In this document: positions 8,616 to 16,965 of the stretch, piece by piece
Layout of the letters: each line of letters opens with the position of its first letter
Position numbering within the stretch: position 1 is the stretch's first letter
Source of the DNA: Polyangia bacterium
GTDB lineage: Bacteria; Myxococcota_A; Polyangia; Nannocystales; Nannocystaceae
Direction of reading: 5' to 3'
Assembly: GCA_030424595.1 (NCBI GenBank)
Contig: JAUHWG010000016.1
Span: forward strand, 165,923-229,922
DNA length: 64,000 nt
Program-made: the position numbers and the translations under genes
Notes under the pieces: generated by a model
Seen by the model: the letters and a program-made list of their open reading frames with translations, nothing else
Databases searched by the model: none
What the model was told of the DNA's origin: nothing

Positions 8616-9905
8616 ATGAGCACCATCGTCCATGTCCACGCCCGCGAGATCCTCGACTCCCGGGGCAACCCGACCGTCGAGGTCGAGGTCCACACTGAGC
8701 TCGGCAATGTCGGCCGCGCCGCGGTCCCCTCCGGCGCGAGCACCGGGGAGCACGAGGCCCACGAGCTCCGCGACGGCGACAAGGGGCGTTACGTCGGCAA
8801 GGGGGTCCTGGGGGCGGTGGTCAACGTCAACACCCGCCTAGCGGAGGCGGTCGAGGGGCTCGACGCGGTCGATCAGGTGACGCTCGACCGAGCCCTCCTC
8901 GAGGCTGACGGCTCGACCAACAAGGCCAACCTCGGCGCCAACGCGATCCTCGGGGTCTCCCTCGCGGCCGCCCGCGCGGCCTCCTACGACGTCGGCCTGC
9001 CCCTCTATCGCTACCTCGGCGGACCCCTGGCGCGGACGCTGCCGGTGCCGCTGATGAACGTGATCAACGGGGGGGCCCACGCCGACAACAACCTCGACTT
9101 CCAGGAGTCGATGATCGTCCCCCACGGCTTTGACAGCTTCCCCGAGGCGCTGCGCGCCGGCGTCGAGGTCTTCCACGCGCTGAAGAAGATCCTCAAGGAC
9201 CAGGGCAAGTCGACCTCGGTCGGCGACGAGGGCGGCTTCGCCCCGGACATGGCCAGCAACGCCGAGGCGCTCGGCACCCTGACCCGCGCGATCGAGGCCG
9301 CCGGCTACCGTCCTGGGGAGCAGATCAGCCTCGCCCTCGACGTCGCCGCCTCGGAGTTCTTCGACAAGAAGGAGGGGGTCTACGTCCTGAGCGGGGAGGG
9401 CGGTCGTCGCCTCGACTCGGGCGCGCTCGTCGACCTCTACGCCGAGCTCGCCGGGCGCTTCCCGCTGGCCTCGATCGAGGACGGGATGGACGAGAACGAC
9501 TGGGACGGCTGGAGGGCGCTGACCGAGCGGATCGGCGATCGGGTCCAGCTCGTCGGCGACGATCTCTTCGTCACCAACCCGATCCGCCTGCAGAAGGGGA
9601 TCGACCTCGGGGTCGCCAACGCGCTCCTGGTCAAGGTCAACCAGATAGGCACGCTCACGGAGACGCTGGAGGCGGTCAAGCTCGCCCATCGCAGCGGCTA
9701 TCGCTGCGTGATCTCCCACCGCAGCGGCGAGACCGGCGACACGTTCATCGCCGATCTCGCGGTCGGCTGTGAGTCGGGGCAGATCAAGACGGGGTCGGCG
9801 TCGCGCTCGGACCGGGTCGAGAAGTACAACCAGCTCCTGCGGATCGTCGAAGAGCTCGGTGACGACGCCCACTACCCCGGAAGGAGCCTCTTCTCCGGGG
9901 CCTGA
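8616..9905 (+). CDS. eno: Enolase
   Basis: Interconverts 2-phosphoglycerate and phosphoenolpyruvate in glycolysis/gluconeogenesis. 429 aa, full length. Motifs: HAREILDSRGNPTVEVE at the N-terminus, the active-site loop VPSGASTGEHEAHELRDGD, GDEGGFAP, the metal-binding SIEDGMDEND and VGDDLFVTNP, catalytic lysine in LLVKVNQIGT, and SHRSGETGDTFIADLAVG. The ATG at 8616 was chosen over one 15 codons upstream because enolases begin about here (MSTIVHVHAREIL) and the promoter lies immediately upstream; the upstream ATG falls before the -35. Confidence 0.97.
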   Translation: MSTIVHVHAREILDSRGNPTVEVEVHTELGNVGRAAVPSGASTGEHEAHELRDGDKGRYVGKGVLGAVVNVNTRLAEAVEGLDAVDQVTLDRALLEADGSTNKANLGANAILGVSLAAARAASYDVGLPLYRYLGGPLARTLPVPLMNVINGGAHADNNLDFQESMIVPHGFDSFPEALRAGVEVFHALKKILKDQGKSTSVGDEGGFAPDMASNAEALGTLTRAIEAAGYRPGEQISLALDVAASEFFDKKEGVYVLSGEGGRRLDSGALVDLYAELAGRFPLASIEDGMDENDWDGWRALTERIGDRVQLVGDDLFVTNPIRLQKGIDLGVANALLVKVNQIGTLTETLEAVKLAHRSGYRCVISHRSGETGDTFIADLAVGCESGQIKTGSASRSDRVEKYNQLLRIVEELGDDAHYPGRSLFSGA

Positions 9906-9983
9906 GGGCTCGCTCCCAGGTTCTCGCGCTCTCGCCCCGGGCGGCGCACAAGCCTCAGCCCTCGGGCTCTCCTCTGGTTCTGC

Positions 9984-9989
9984 TAGGCT
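9984..9989 (+). promoter_or_regulatory. -10 hexamer TAGGCT
   Basis: GCTAGGCT ends 8 nt before the ATG of the first M16-like gene. Confidence 0.5.
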
Positions 9990-9997
9990 GCTCGCCA

Positions 9998-11848
9998 ATG
10001 CTCTCTGGACTCACTCATCTGGCGGTGGCGCTCGGGCTCGGGCTCGGGCTCTCGCCGGCCGCGGGCGGGCCTGGAGGCGAGCCTCCGAGCGCGTCCGGGG
10101 CGAGCGCGTCCGGGGCGAGCGCGTCCGGGGCGAGCGCGTCCGGGGAGAGCGCGTCCGGGGAGAGCGCGTCCGGGGAGAGCGCGTCCGGGGAGAGCCCGTC
10201 GACGGGGAGTCCGGGCGCCTCGAAGAGCGCCGCGCCGAAGAGCGCCGCGCCGAAGAGCACCGCCCCGAAGAACACCGCGCCGAAGAGCGCCGCCTCGCAG
10301 GTGCCCGACCTAGCCCCGGATCAGGCGCTCGAGGTGGTCCTGGAGTGCGGGCTGCGTCTCCTGGTCGCCCGCGATCGGACCCTGCCGGTCGCCTCGGTCG
10401 TCCTCGCCGTGGAGAGCGGCCCCGAGGACGATCCGGAGGAGTATCCGGGGCTGGTCCACGCCCTCGCCTACTACCTGCTCCAGGGGAACCGCGAGCTGCG
10501 GCCGGGAGAGTCGATCGACACCGTGCACGCGGGCGGAGGCGTCGCCAGCATGGCGATCGGCCTCTCGCAGGTGCGCTACGAGAGCATCATCCCGGCCTCG
10601 CGCCTCGAGGAGGTGCTCTGGATCGAGTCGCAGCGCCTGCGCTTCCCGATCATCCGCGACACGATCTGGAAGAAGACGATCGGCTGGGCCGCCGGGGACA
10701 GCCGACGCCCGGGGATCCTGCCGCCGGCAGCCTTGGCCGCGGTCCACCGGACGCCTGGGCTTGGGCACGACAGTCGGCGACCCGGCTCGTCGATGGCGTC
10801 GCTGAGCGACGGCGCCCTGGCGTCGCAGCTCCGGACTCGCTTTAACTACGCACGGGCGACCCTCGTCGTCGTCGCCCCGAACGAGCCGCGCGAGGTGCTG
10901 GCGATGGTCCAGCCGCTCTTCGCCGATCTCCCGGGGACCCAGCGCAAGGTCATGCGTCGACTCCCCGGCGCGCGAGCTGTGAGCGCGGATTCACAGACGC
11001 CGCCAGCGGCCGTCGACCCTGCCCCAGCTGAGGATCCTGCCGCCGCTGGCGGGACGCCGGAGGTCGGAGATGCAGCGAGCCCCGCGGATACGGCAGCCCC
11101 GGACCCGGCCGCCGATGAGGGCAGCGGTGCCCCGGCGACGAGCGATGCCCCCGAGCCCGCGACCCCCGGCGCTGCCGGCGATGACGCGACGAGCCCCGAC
11201 CCGGCGGAGACGCCCGCGGAGCCGGCGGTCGTGGAGCCCGATCCGGAGGTCGTCCCGGTCGGTCCGCACAAGCTGCCGATCTACGCCTGGTCGGTCCCCG
11301 GTGATCCCGCCTCCAACGCCTGGGCGACCGCGTTCTGTCGGACGCTCAACCGGCAGCGGCGGGGGCGAGGGGAGCCGAAGGCTCTGCGGGTGAGCTGCGC
11401 GATCGACAGCGACCCGCGGCGCAGCGCCATGCTGATCCAGGTGGTGGGGGCGGAGGAGCCGCTCGTGACCCTGCGCGAGCGGATCGCCCGGCTCGTCAGC
11501 GGTCGCGATCGGGGGCTGCTGCGGGCTCAGGCCAAGTCCCTCGCGAGCGAGCTCCGCTTCGTCGCCCATCGCCCGCTGGGGCTCGCCCGCCAGCTCGCGA
11601 TCACGGCGGACGACGACGTCGGCCAGACGCCGGTCGCGAGACCGATCGAGGAGCTCACCGGCGTCACCCCCCTGGGCGACGTCGCCAGCCTCGAGGAGGT
11701 CTTTCCGGCGCTCCTTCACCTCGGAGAGGCGGTGGTCCTCGTCCGCCCCGAGACCGAGGGGAAGGGCAAGAAGATCAAGACAGACCAGCGCCCCGGAGAC
11801 GGCCCGGGAAATGGCAAGAAGATCCCCGGCGAAGGGAGCGGAACATGA
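9998..11848 (+). CDS. Exported M16-fold protein lacking the zinc motif (pair member 1)
   Basis: 616 aa. A signal peptide (hydrophobic residues 5-22) is followed by seven tandem ASASG(A/E) repeats (15-bp DNA unit) and five KSAAP-type repeats. About residues 105-320 form an M16 (pitrilysin/MPP) N-domain: LECGLRLLVARDRTLPVASV, then the usual zinc site position reading LVHALAYYLLQGN, where HxxEH is replaced by HALAY, and later FNYARATLVVVAPNEPREVL. A Pro/Ala/Asp linker of about 90 residues leads to a second M16-like half. With the metal ligands gone it is unlikely to be a protease. It overlaps the next gene by 4 bp (ATGA), so the two products probably form a heterodimer. Confidence 0.8.
   Translation: MLSGLTHLAVALGLGLGLSPAAGGPGGEPPSASGASASGASASGASASGESASGESASGESASGESPSTGSPGASKSAAPKSAAPKSTAPKNTAPKSAASQVPDLAPDQALEVVLECGLRLLVARDRTLPVASVVLAVESGPEDDPEEYPGLVHALAYYLLQGNRELRPGESIDTVHAGGGVASMAIGLSQVRYESIIPASRLEEVLWIESQRLRFPIIRDTIWKKTIGWAAGDSRRPGILPPAALAAVHRTPGLGHDSRRPGSSMASLSDGALASQLRTRFNYARATLVVVAPNEPREVLAMVQPLFADLPGTQRKVMRRLPGARAVSADSQTPPAAVDPAPAEDPAAAGGTPEVGDAASPADTAAPDPAADEGSGAPATSDAPEPATPGAAGDDATSPDPAETPAEPAVVEPDPEVVPVGPHKLPIYAWSVPGDPASNAWATAFCRTLNRQRRGRGEPKALRVSCAIDSDPRRSAMLIQVVGAEEPLVTLRERIARLVSGRDRGLLRAQAKSLASELRFVAHRPLGLARQLAITADDDVGQTPVARPIEELTGVTPLGDVASLEEVFPALLHLGEAVVLVRPETEGKGKKIKTDQRPGDGPGNGKKIPGEGSGT
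10091..10195 (+). repeat. In-frame 15-bp repeats, 7 copies
   Basis: GCGTCCGGGGCGAGC (3 copies) then GCGTCCGGGGAGAGC (4 copies) encode ASGAS/ASGES. They are followed at about 10225-10299 by five copies of a different 15-bp unit encoding KSAAP. Both lie just after the signal peptide, where length changes would be tolerated. Confidence 0.9.
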
Positions 11849-13404
11849 TCACCCGCCGCGCCCTGATGGTCATCGCAGGCACGGCCGGGCTCGGGCTCAG
11901 CCTCGGCGCCTGCAAGCGCCGCGAGATGCCCAAGGTCGAGCTCCTCGACGAGGACGGGACGCCGCCCGAGACCGAGGCGATCAGCGCTCTCGCCCCGCCT
12001 TGGCCGCCCGCCGAGCGGGTCGTCCTGAGCAACGACCTCCTAGTCCACTGGCTCACCGAGGAGGCCTCGCCGGCGATCCACCTCCGGCTGCTCCTGCCGA
12101 CCCACGGACAGGAGGAGCTCCCCCGCGGAGCAGCGGCGGTCGTCGCCGAGGCCGTCGCGATCGAGCTGCGGCGCTGGACGCAGCGCTACGGGACCACGGT
12201 CGAGCTCGCCTCGCGGGTGGATCGCTACGAGATCGCGGTCCACGGCCAGGGCAGCAAGATGGACGCGATCGTCGCAGGCCTCGGCCGGGTCGTCGCGATC
12301 CAGGAGCCCGAGGGGCTGCTCGTCCGGGCGCGGGACGCCGTCGCCGCGGGGCTGCCGGCGCTCGACGCCGAGGTGCTCGCCCTGACCGCGCTCGTCGGGA
12401 TCCTCGACGACCGTGACCCCGCCCGCGAGCGCCTGTCCAAAGAGACAGTCGCGGCGCTGGAGCCCAAGGAGATGATCGCTGCCTGGGAGGCGCTCGTCGA
12501 TCCGAAGCGGTCGATGCTGGTGGTCCACGCGGGGCGTCCTGTCGACGAGCGGTCGATGACCCGGCTGGCGAAGGCCTGGAGCCGCGGCGGGATCCTGAGC
12601 GGGATCGGCAAGGCCGACGAGCAGGCGATCGCGCGCCTCCGACCTGCCCCCCAGGGTCGCGCTGTCCGGGGCAAGGAAGCGGAGCGGAGCGGCAGCGAGT
12701 GGCGCCTGCGGGGCTCGCCGAAGGCCCCGCTCCACCTCCTGGAGCTCGCGCCTGAGGAGCGGGGCTCGCTGCTGGTGCTCGGGCGGATCATGCCGCTGCC
12801 GACGGTCGAGGATCGGGCCCGGGCCCGGCTCGCCCAGCGGATCCTCCAGGAGGAGGTCGACGCTCGCCTGACGATCGTCGGCGATCGCGGCCTCTTCGTC
12901 GTCAAGGCTCAGATCCGCAACGGGCCGCCGCCGAGCGACGAGAGCTCCGGCAAGGACGCCAAGAAGAAGGACAAGAAGAAGGACAAGGACAAGGACAAGG
13001 ACGCGCCGAAGGATCCGCGCGCGGCCTACCTCGTCGACGTCCTCGACGAGACCCGCGAGTTTCTCCGGGCGCGGGCGCCGAGGCTCCGCCTAGCGCAGGC
13101 GGCGGAGCTCTGGCTCGGGGCGAGGATGGTCCAGGCGAGCCTGACCGGCGAGGACTGGACCGCGCTTTGGAGCGAGTCGATCGACCTCTCCATGAACGAG
13201 GGGGAGATCGGCGGGGCGTTGGCCCGCGACGCCCAGGCGATGTTGGCGATCGATCCCGAAGAGCTCGCGGAGTTCTCGCGCAAGTGGCTCGACTTCGACG
13301 GCGGTGAGCCTGGTTGGGCCTGGGTCGCCGCCAGCAGCGAGCCCGACATCGCCAAGGCGCTGGGCCAGATCGCCAAGGTCACGCCGCTCGGCGACGGCGT
13401 CTGA
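11845..13404 (+). CDS. Lipoprotein with M16-like fold lacking the zinc motif (pair member 2)
   Basis: 519 aa. N-terminal RR, hydrophobic core and lipobox LGAC (Cys near residue 23) predict a lipoprotein. About residues 55-260 resemble an M16 N-domain (RVVLSNDLLVHWLTEEASPAIHL; LLPTHGQEELPRGAAAVVAEAV), again without HxxEH. A Lys/Asp-rich segment (KKDKKKDKDKDKD) near residue 380 separates the C-terminal half, which has the M16-like WLDFDGGEPGWAWVAAS ending. It begins inside the stop of the previous gene. M16 systems often pair one active with one inactive chain; here both look inactive, suggesting a binding or scaffold role in the periplasm. Assignment rests on motif layout. Confidence 0.7.
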   Translation: MITRRALMVIAGTAGLGLSLGACKRREMPKVELLDEDGTPPETEAISALAPPWPPAERVVLSNDLLVHWLTEEASPAIHLRLLLPTHGQEELPRGAAAVVAEAVAIELRRWTQRYGTTVELASRVDRYEIAVHGQGSKMDAIVAGLGRVVAIQEPEGLLVRARDAVAAGLPALDAEVLALTALVGILDDRDPARERLSKETVAALEPKEMIAAWEALVDPKRSMLVVHAGRPVDERSMTRLAKAWSRGGILSGIGKADEQAIARLRPAPQGRAVRGKEAERSGSEWRLRGSPKAPLHLLELAPEERGSLLVLGRIMPLPTVEDRARARLAQRILQEEVDARLTIVGDRGLFVVKAQIRNGPPPSDESSGKDAKKKDKKKDKDKDKDAPKDPRAAYLVDVLDETREFLRARAPRLRLAQAAELWLGARMVQASLTGEDWTALWSESIDLSMNEGEIGGALARDAQAMLAIDPEELAEFSRKWLDFDGGEPGWAWVAASSEPDIAKALGQIAKVTPLGDGV

Positions 13405-13653
13405 GCTCGTCTCTGGGGAGGAGGGGTCGAGGCTCGCCGGCGCTGGTCGACGGCGGCTGACATGGGTGGCCTCAACCGCGTCGCAAGGCGCCCCAGCGGC
13501 GCGAAGACGACGCCCTGGACGCCCAAAATCTACAGTCATGGGTCGCGCTGGCGGTGGTTCACCTGACCGAACAGGAAGGTGTGCAGGGGCTCCTCCCTAT
13601 CGCCGCAGAGCTGGCGATCGACGACAGGCCACCGACGCGATCGCGAAGTCGGC

Positions 13654-13659
13654 TATCCT
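13654..13659 (+). promoter_or_regulatory. -10 hexamer TATCCT
   Basis: GGCTATCCT ends 8 nt before the ATG at 13668; it decides that start over an in-frame start 38 codons upstream. Confidence 0.55.
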
Positions 13660-13667
13660 CGCCGGCG

Positions 13668-14462
13668 ATGGAGACACGCCCCTACCCGGACTTCGAGCTC
13701 GAGGAGCGCACCTACAGCGGTGAGACCAGGCCGGTCTTCCGTCGGGGCGAAGGTCCAGCCGTGATCGTCATGCACGAGGTGCCGGGGCTCTACCCGGCGG
13801 TCGCAGACTTCGGTCGCCTCGTCGCCGAGGCCGGGTTTACCGTCTACATGCCCTCGCTCCTGGGCGCCCCCGGACGCCCCTTCGGCCCGGGATACGTCCT
13901 CTCGAGCATCACCCGCGCCTGCATCGCCCGCGAGTTCACGGTCTTCGCGACGCGGGAGCGCTCGCCGATCACCGACTGGCTGCGGGAGCTCGCCCGGGAC
14001 GCGCACGGGGAGTGCGGCGGGCCGGGGGTCGGCGCGGTCGGCATGTGCCTCACCGGCGGCTTCGCCCTGGCGATGATGGTCGACGATCGCATGCTCGCGC
14101 CGGTGCTCAGCCAACCCTCTCTGCCCTTCGGCATCCTCCCCCGGCAACGCCGCGATCTCGGCGTCGACGACGAGACGCTGGCGCGGATCCGCGAGCGCAC
14201 GGCCGCTGGGGCCTGCGTGATGGGCCTCCGCTTCACCCACGATCGGATGGTCCCGCCGGAGCGCTTTCATCGGCTCCGCGAGGAGCTCGGCGACGCCTTC
14301 CTCGCGGTCGAGATCGACTCCGCCCCAGGCAACCCCCACGGCATCCCAGGGCGCGCCCACTCGGTGCTGACGCGGGACCTCGTCGAGTCGCCGGAGCACC
14401 CGACCTACGCGGCCCGCGAGCGGATGATGGCCTTCTTGAAGGAGCGCCTGCGACCGGTCTAG
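13668..14462 (+). CDS. Dienelactone hydrolase family protein (alpha/beta hydrolase)
   Basis: 264 aa with the alpha/beta-hydrolase layout of dienelactone hydrolases: PAVIVMHEVPGLYPAVADFGRLVAEAGF at the front (given here only as the family hallmark around residues 30-57), and the nucleophile elbow VGMCLTGGFAL with Cys as nucleophile, the DLH type rather than Ser. The C-terminal HGIPGRAHS segment probably carries the catalytic His. Substrate unknown; many such enzymes act on small lactones or esters. Cytoplasmic, no signal peptide. Monocistronic, converging on the C45-type gene across a hairpin. Confidence 0.85.
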   Translation: METRPYPDFELEERTYSGETRPVFRRGEGPAVIVMHEVPGLYPAVADFGRLVAEAGFTVYMPSLLGAPGRPFGPGYVLSSITRACIAREFTVFATRERSPITDWLRELARDAHGECGGPGVGAVGMCLTGGFALAMMVDDRMLAPVLSQPSLPFGILPRQRRDLGVDDETLARIRERTAAGACVMGLRFTHDRMVPPERFHRLREELGDAFLAVEIDSAPGNPHGIPGRAHSVLTRDLVESPEHPTYAARERMMAFLKERLRPV

Positions 14463-14478
14463 AGGCCCGATAGGCCGA

Positions 14479-14523
14479 GGCTGGCGGAGCGCTCCGCCGT
14501 CGGAGGCTCCGGGTTCGCCAGCC
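14479..14523. terminator. Inverted repeat between convergent genes, possible bidirectional terminator
   Basis: Outer arms GGCTGGCG (14479-14486) and CGCCAGCC (14516-14523) enclose a perfect 16-bp palindrome (14483-14498). It lies just after the dienelactone hydrolase gene and before the 3' end of the convergent C45-type gene. No T-tract, so factor-independent termination is uncertain. Confidence 0.35.
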
Positions 14524-14692
14524 CAGCGCGCCCGGTCGTACGCCGATGGGCGATGCGCTTCGCTCTGCGCCCGGGTGTTCTTCGTCGCAGGTCGTACGCC
14601 GGTGGGCGGCGCCCCTCGCTGTGTGGAGGTGTCAGCGCTCCGCACCGGGTTGTCCGTCGGCGAAGCCCTCTCGTCCTCGCTCGGCGGACGCG

Positions 14693-16189
14693 TCAGCCCT
14701 CCGCCCCAGGTCGATCGCCGAAGAGCTCGGCCCAGCGGTGGACGACCGGCGCGGGCGATCGGCTCATCGACAGACCTGGCGCCCGCAGACGGACGCTGAG
14801 CTGCCGCTTCGCCGGGATCACGAGCATCGTGTGGACGACCGCTTCGTCGATCCGGACCGCCTCGCCGAGGGCCCACAGCGGCTCCAAGCGCAGCGAGAGC
14901 TCCCGCGCCGCGACCGTCTGCTCGATCCTCCGGTAGCGAGAGCAGGCCTGCGGCGCCGCCCGTTCGCGCAGGTGGTTGGTCGCCGCGAGGATCTCGGGGC
15001 CGAGGCGCGATCCCTCGCTGGCCGTCCGAACCCCGACCCCCGCAGCCTCGACCTCGATGACGCGGGCGGGCGGGCGTCCGCCGGCCTTGGCGACCTTGGC
15101 GGGCTCGACGAGGTGGACGATGTAGGAGCCCGCGTGCTCGCTCGCCTCGATCCGGCGGATGACATCGTCCGCCGTGCTCCGGCCGTCGCCGTCGACGTCG
15201 CGGGCGCTCATCGCCGAGCGGAGGAGGAGGTTGGCGGGGGCAAAGCCGGCGGCGGCCTCGGTCAAGCTCGCCGCTCCGTCGCCATAGCCCATGTTGAAGA
15301 GGCCCGTCACGCCGGCCCCGTTGATGCACGAGAGGCAGCCGATGTAGCCCGCGAACGCCACCGAGACCACCGGCTGCTCCTCCGCCGAGCTCGGCTCGTA
15401 GGCGATGATCACCTGACTCTCCAGGAGGGCCGGATCGGCGGCCCAGTCGAGGTTGCGGACTACCGCCAGCTCGCCCTTGAGCTCCGGGTCGGTGACCGTC
15501 GCCGAGCCCCACGCCGACACCGAGGAGCAGCCGATCGCGACGAGGTCGGTCATCGTGTTGACGAGGAGAAGATCGTCGACCGTCAGCGCCCTGCCGAGGC
15601 CGCGGCTGTGGGCGCCGCCCGACGCCTCCATCCCCGCGATCACCCCTCTCGCCTCGTCGCGGAGCCGAGCGTCGATCACACCGGTCTTGGCCAAGCTGGC
15701 CGAGGCGACGCCGAAGGTCGCCTTCGGGATCGCGCCTAGGGCGTAGTCGTCGACGACCTTGACGATGGCCTCGCGCAGGAGGGAGCCGTGGGCGTAGCCC
15801 ATCTCGTAGGGGCTCCCCCAGACGTGCAGGACCCGCTGCCCGTCGATCGTGCGCAGCGTGCCGTGGACCGCGTCGTCTTCGCCTCCGCCAATCGGCGCGT
15901 CTGCCTCTTCCACCAGGTCGCCCGGGGCTCGGGGCCCCTTGTCGAGGCTCGGGCTGGCGGCGGCCGGTAGTGCGCCCGTCGCCCGCGCGCTGAGCTCAGC
16001 GTCCGCAGGGATGTCGGCCCCCGGGTTGCGGTGACAGGCGCTGGCGAGCGCGGCCACGAGCACGCCGACGCCGAGCGCGTAGTCCCGAGCACGGAGGCCC
16101 CGTCCGTGACCGGATCGAAGCTCCGGGGAGGGCGGACGCGCGCCGGCTGGGGGGAGGTTGGCGGCATTTTCAGCGTTCGCGGCGTTCAT
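14693..16189 (-). CDS. C45-family (acyl-CoA:6-APA acyltransferase-like) lipoprotein
   Basis: 498 aa. Lipobox LASAC puts the lipid cysteine at residue 52. The C45 (AAT/phospholipase-B-like Ntn hydrolase) signature follows: WGSPYEMGYAHGSLLRE, then IGCSSVSAWGSAT, where Cys221 is the expected self-processing nucleophile, then VVRNLDWA and GVTGLFNMGYG. Residues 331-342 (DVDGDGRSTADD) read as an EF-hand/dockerin-like calcium loop inside the catalytic half. The family hydrolyses or transfers amide-linked acyl groups; substrate unknown. The ATG at 16189 has GAGGAG seven nt upstream, better than the TTG five codons earlier. A TACAAT hexamer (16300-16305) implies a leader of about 100 nt. Confidence 0.85.
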   Translation of the reverse strand: MNAANAENAANLPPAGARPPSPELRSGHGRGLRARDYALGVGVLVAALASACHRNPGADIPADAELSARATGALPAAASPSLDKGPRAPGDLVEEADAPIGGGEDDAVHGTLRTIDGQRVLHVWGSPYEMGYAHGSLLREAIVKVVDDYALGAIPKATFGVASASLAKTGVIDARLRDEARGVIAGMEASGGAHSRGLGRALTVDDLLLVNTMTDLVAIGCSSVSAWGSATVTDPELKGELAVVRNLDWAADPALLESQVIIAYEPSSAEEQPVVSVAFAGYIGCLSCINGAGVTGLFNMGYGDGAASLTEAAAGFAPANLLLRSAMSARDVDGDGRSTADDVIRRIEASEHAGSYIVHLVEPAKVAKAGGRPPARVIEVEAAGVGVRTASEGSRLGPEILAATNHLRERAAPQACSRYRRIEQTVAARELSLRLEPLWALGEAVRIDEAVVHTMLVIPAKRQLSVRLRAPGLSMSRSPAPVVHRWAELFGDRPGAEG

Positions 16190-16299
16190 GGCTCCACTCC
16201 TCAACCCCTGAGGGGCGCCGGTCGTTCCGACCCCCAGCCCTGCGGTCCCCAGCCCTGCGGTCCCCAGCTCATCTGCGACAAGCAGGGACTCCAGCCCGC

Positions 16300-16305
16300 A
16301 TTGTA
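16300..16305 (-). promoter_or_regulatory. Possible -10 TACAAT for the C45-type gene
   Basis: The hexamer closest to consensus in this divergent region, about 110 nt before the ATG. No convincing -35 at 17 nt. The leader contains two GCAGGGCTGGGG-type repeats. Confidence 0.35.
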
Positions 16306-16341
16306 GCTCGTCGGTCCTTCCCCCGAGCGCCGCTCCACCGT

Positions 16342-16347
16342 TACGTT
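16342..16347 (+). promoter_or_regulatory. -10 hexamer TACGTT
   Basis: TACGTT 9 nt before the GTG at 16357 of the small lipoprotein gene. Confidence 0.5.
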
Positions 16348-16356
16348 GTTGCCTCC

Positions 16357-16893
16357 GTGCTCGTCCGCCCAGATCTCGAGGCCCTCCTCCGAGCGCTCGT
16401 CCTCCTCGTCGCCGTCACCTCGTGCGGTCGGGGAGGAGAGGGCTCAGCGACCACCGCAGCCGCTGACGCAGCCGCTGACGCAGCCGCTGACGCAGCCCCG
16501 GCCCCGGCCGTCGACGCCGCGCTCCATGAGCGATGCGCCCGCTCGGTCGGGCATGTCGCGGGGCTCGTCCGCGGTGACATCGAGCTGGGTGCGATAAGCC
16601 CCCGAGAGGCCGCCATCATCGCCGCTGCGGAGGCGATGAGCGTCGCCAGCTGCGAGAGCGAAGGCCTCACGCGCGCCCAAGAAGAGTGCGTGCTCGCGGC
16701 CCAGAGCGCCCAGGACCTGGGCGACGTCCGTGAATGCCCGGCGATCTCCCAGCGGAGGCCGAGCTGGTTGCGACTTCCGCCGACGGAGGCGGAGCAGGAG
16801 GCCCTCCGCCAGGCCCTTGAGGAGCAGCTCCAGGAGCGGGCTCGAGCCGAAGAGAAGGACTCGTCCCAGGGTTCACCCGAGGGGTCGCCCTAG
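16357..16893 (+). CDS. Small lipoprotein of unknown function
   Basis: 178 aa with a short signal peptide ending in AVTSC (lipid Cys near residue 23). A 12-bp in-frame repeat encodes AADAAADAAADAA. The domain of about 90 residues contains four cysteines (HERCARSVGHVAG, ASCESEG, QEECVLAAQ, RECPAIS), suggesting two disulfides in the periplasm. The C-terminus is a charged helix rich in Glu/Gln/Arg. No family recognised. GTG start supported by the TACGTT hexamer. Confidence 0.7.
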   Translation: MLVRPDLEALLRALVLLVAVTSCGRGGEGSATTAAADAAADAAADAAPAPAVDAALHERCARSVGHVAGLVRGDIELGAISPREAAIIAAAEAMSVASCESEGLTRAQEECVLAAQSAQDLGDVRECPAISQRRPSWLRLPPTEAEQEALRQALEEQLQERARAEEKDSSQGSPEGSP

Positions 16894-16965
16894 CCCTGAA
16901 ATAAGCGCTGGTGTGAGGTGCCCTCACAAGCCCGCGTAGAACCCCTGATGACAGGGATTTCGCGC

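Noticed and set aside
13653..15512. 619-codon minus-strand frame covering the dienelactone hydrolase gene and part of the C45-type gene
   Set aside because: It runs antisense to one real gene and out of frame with the other, through the intergenic hairpin.
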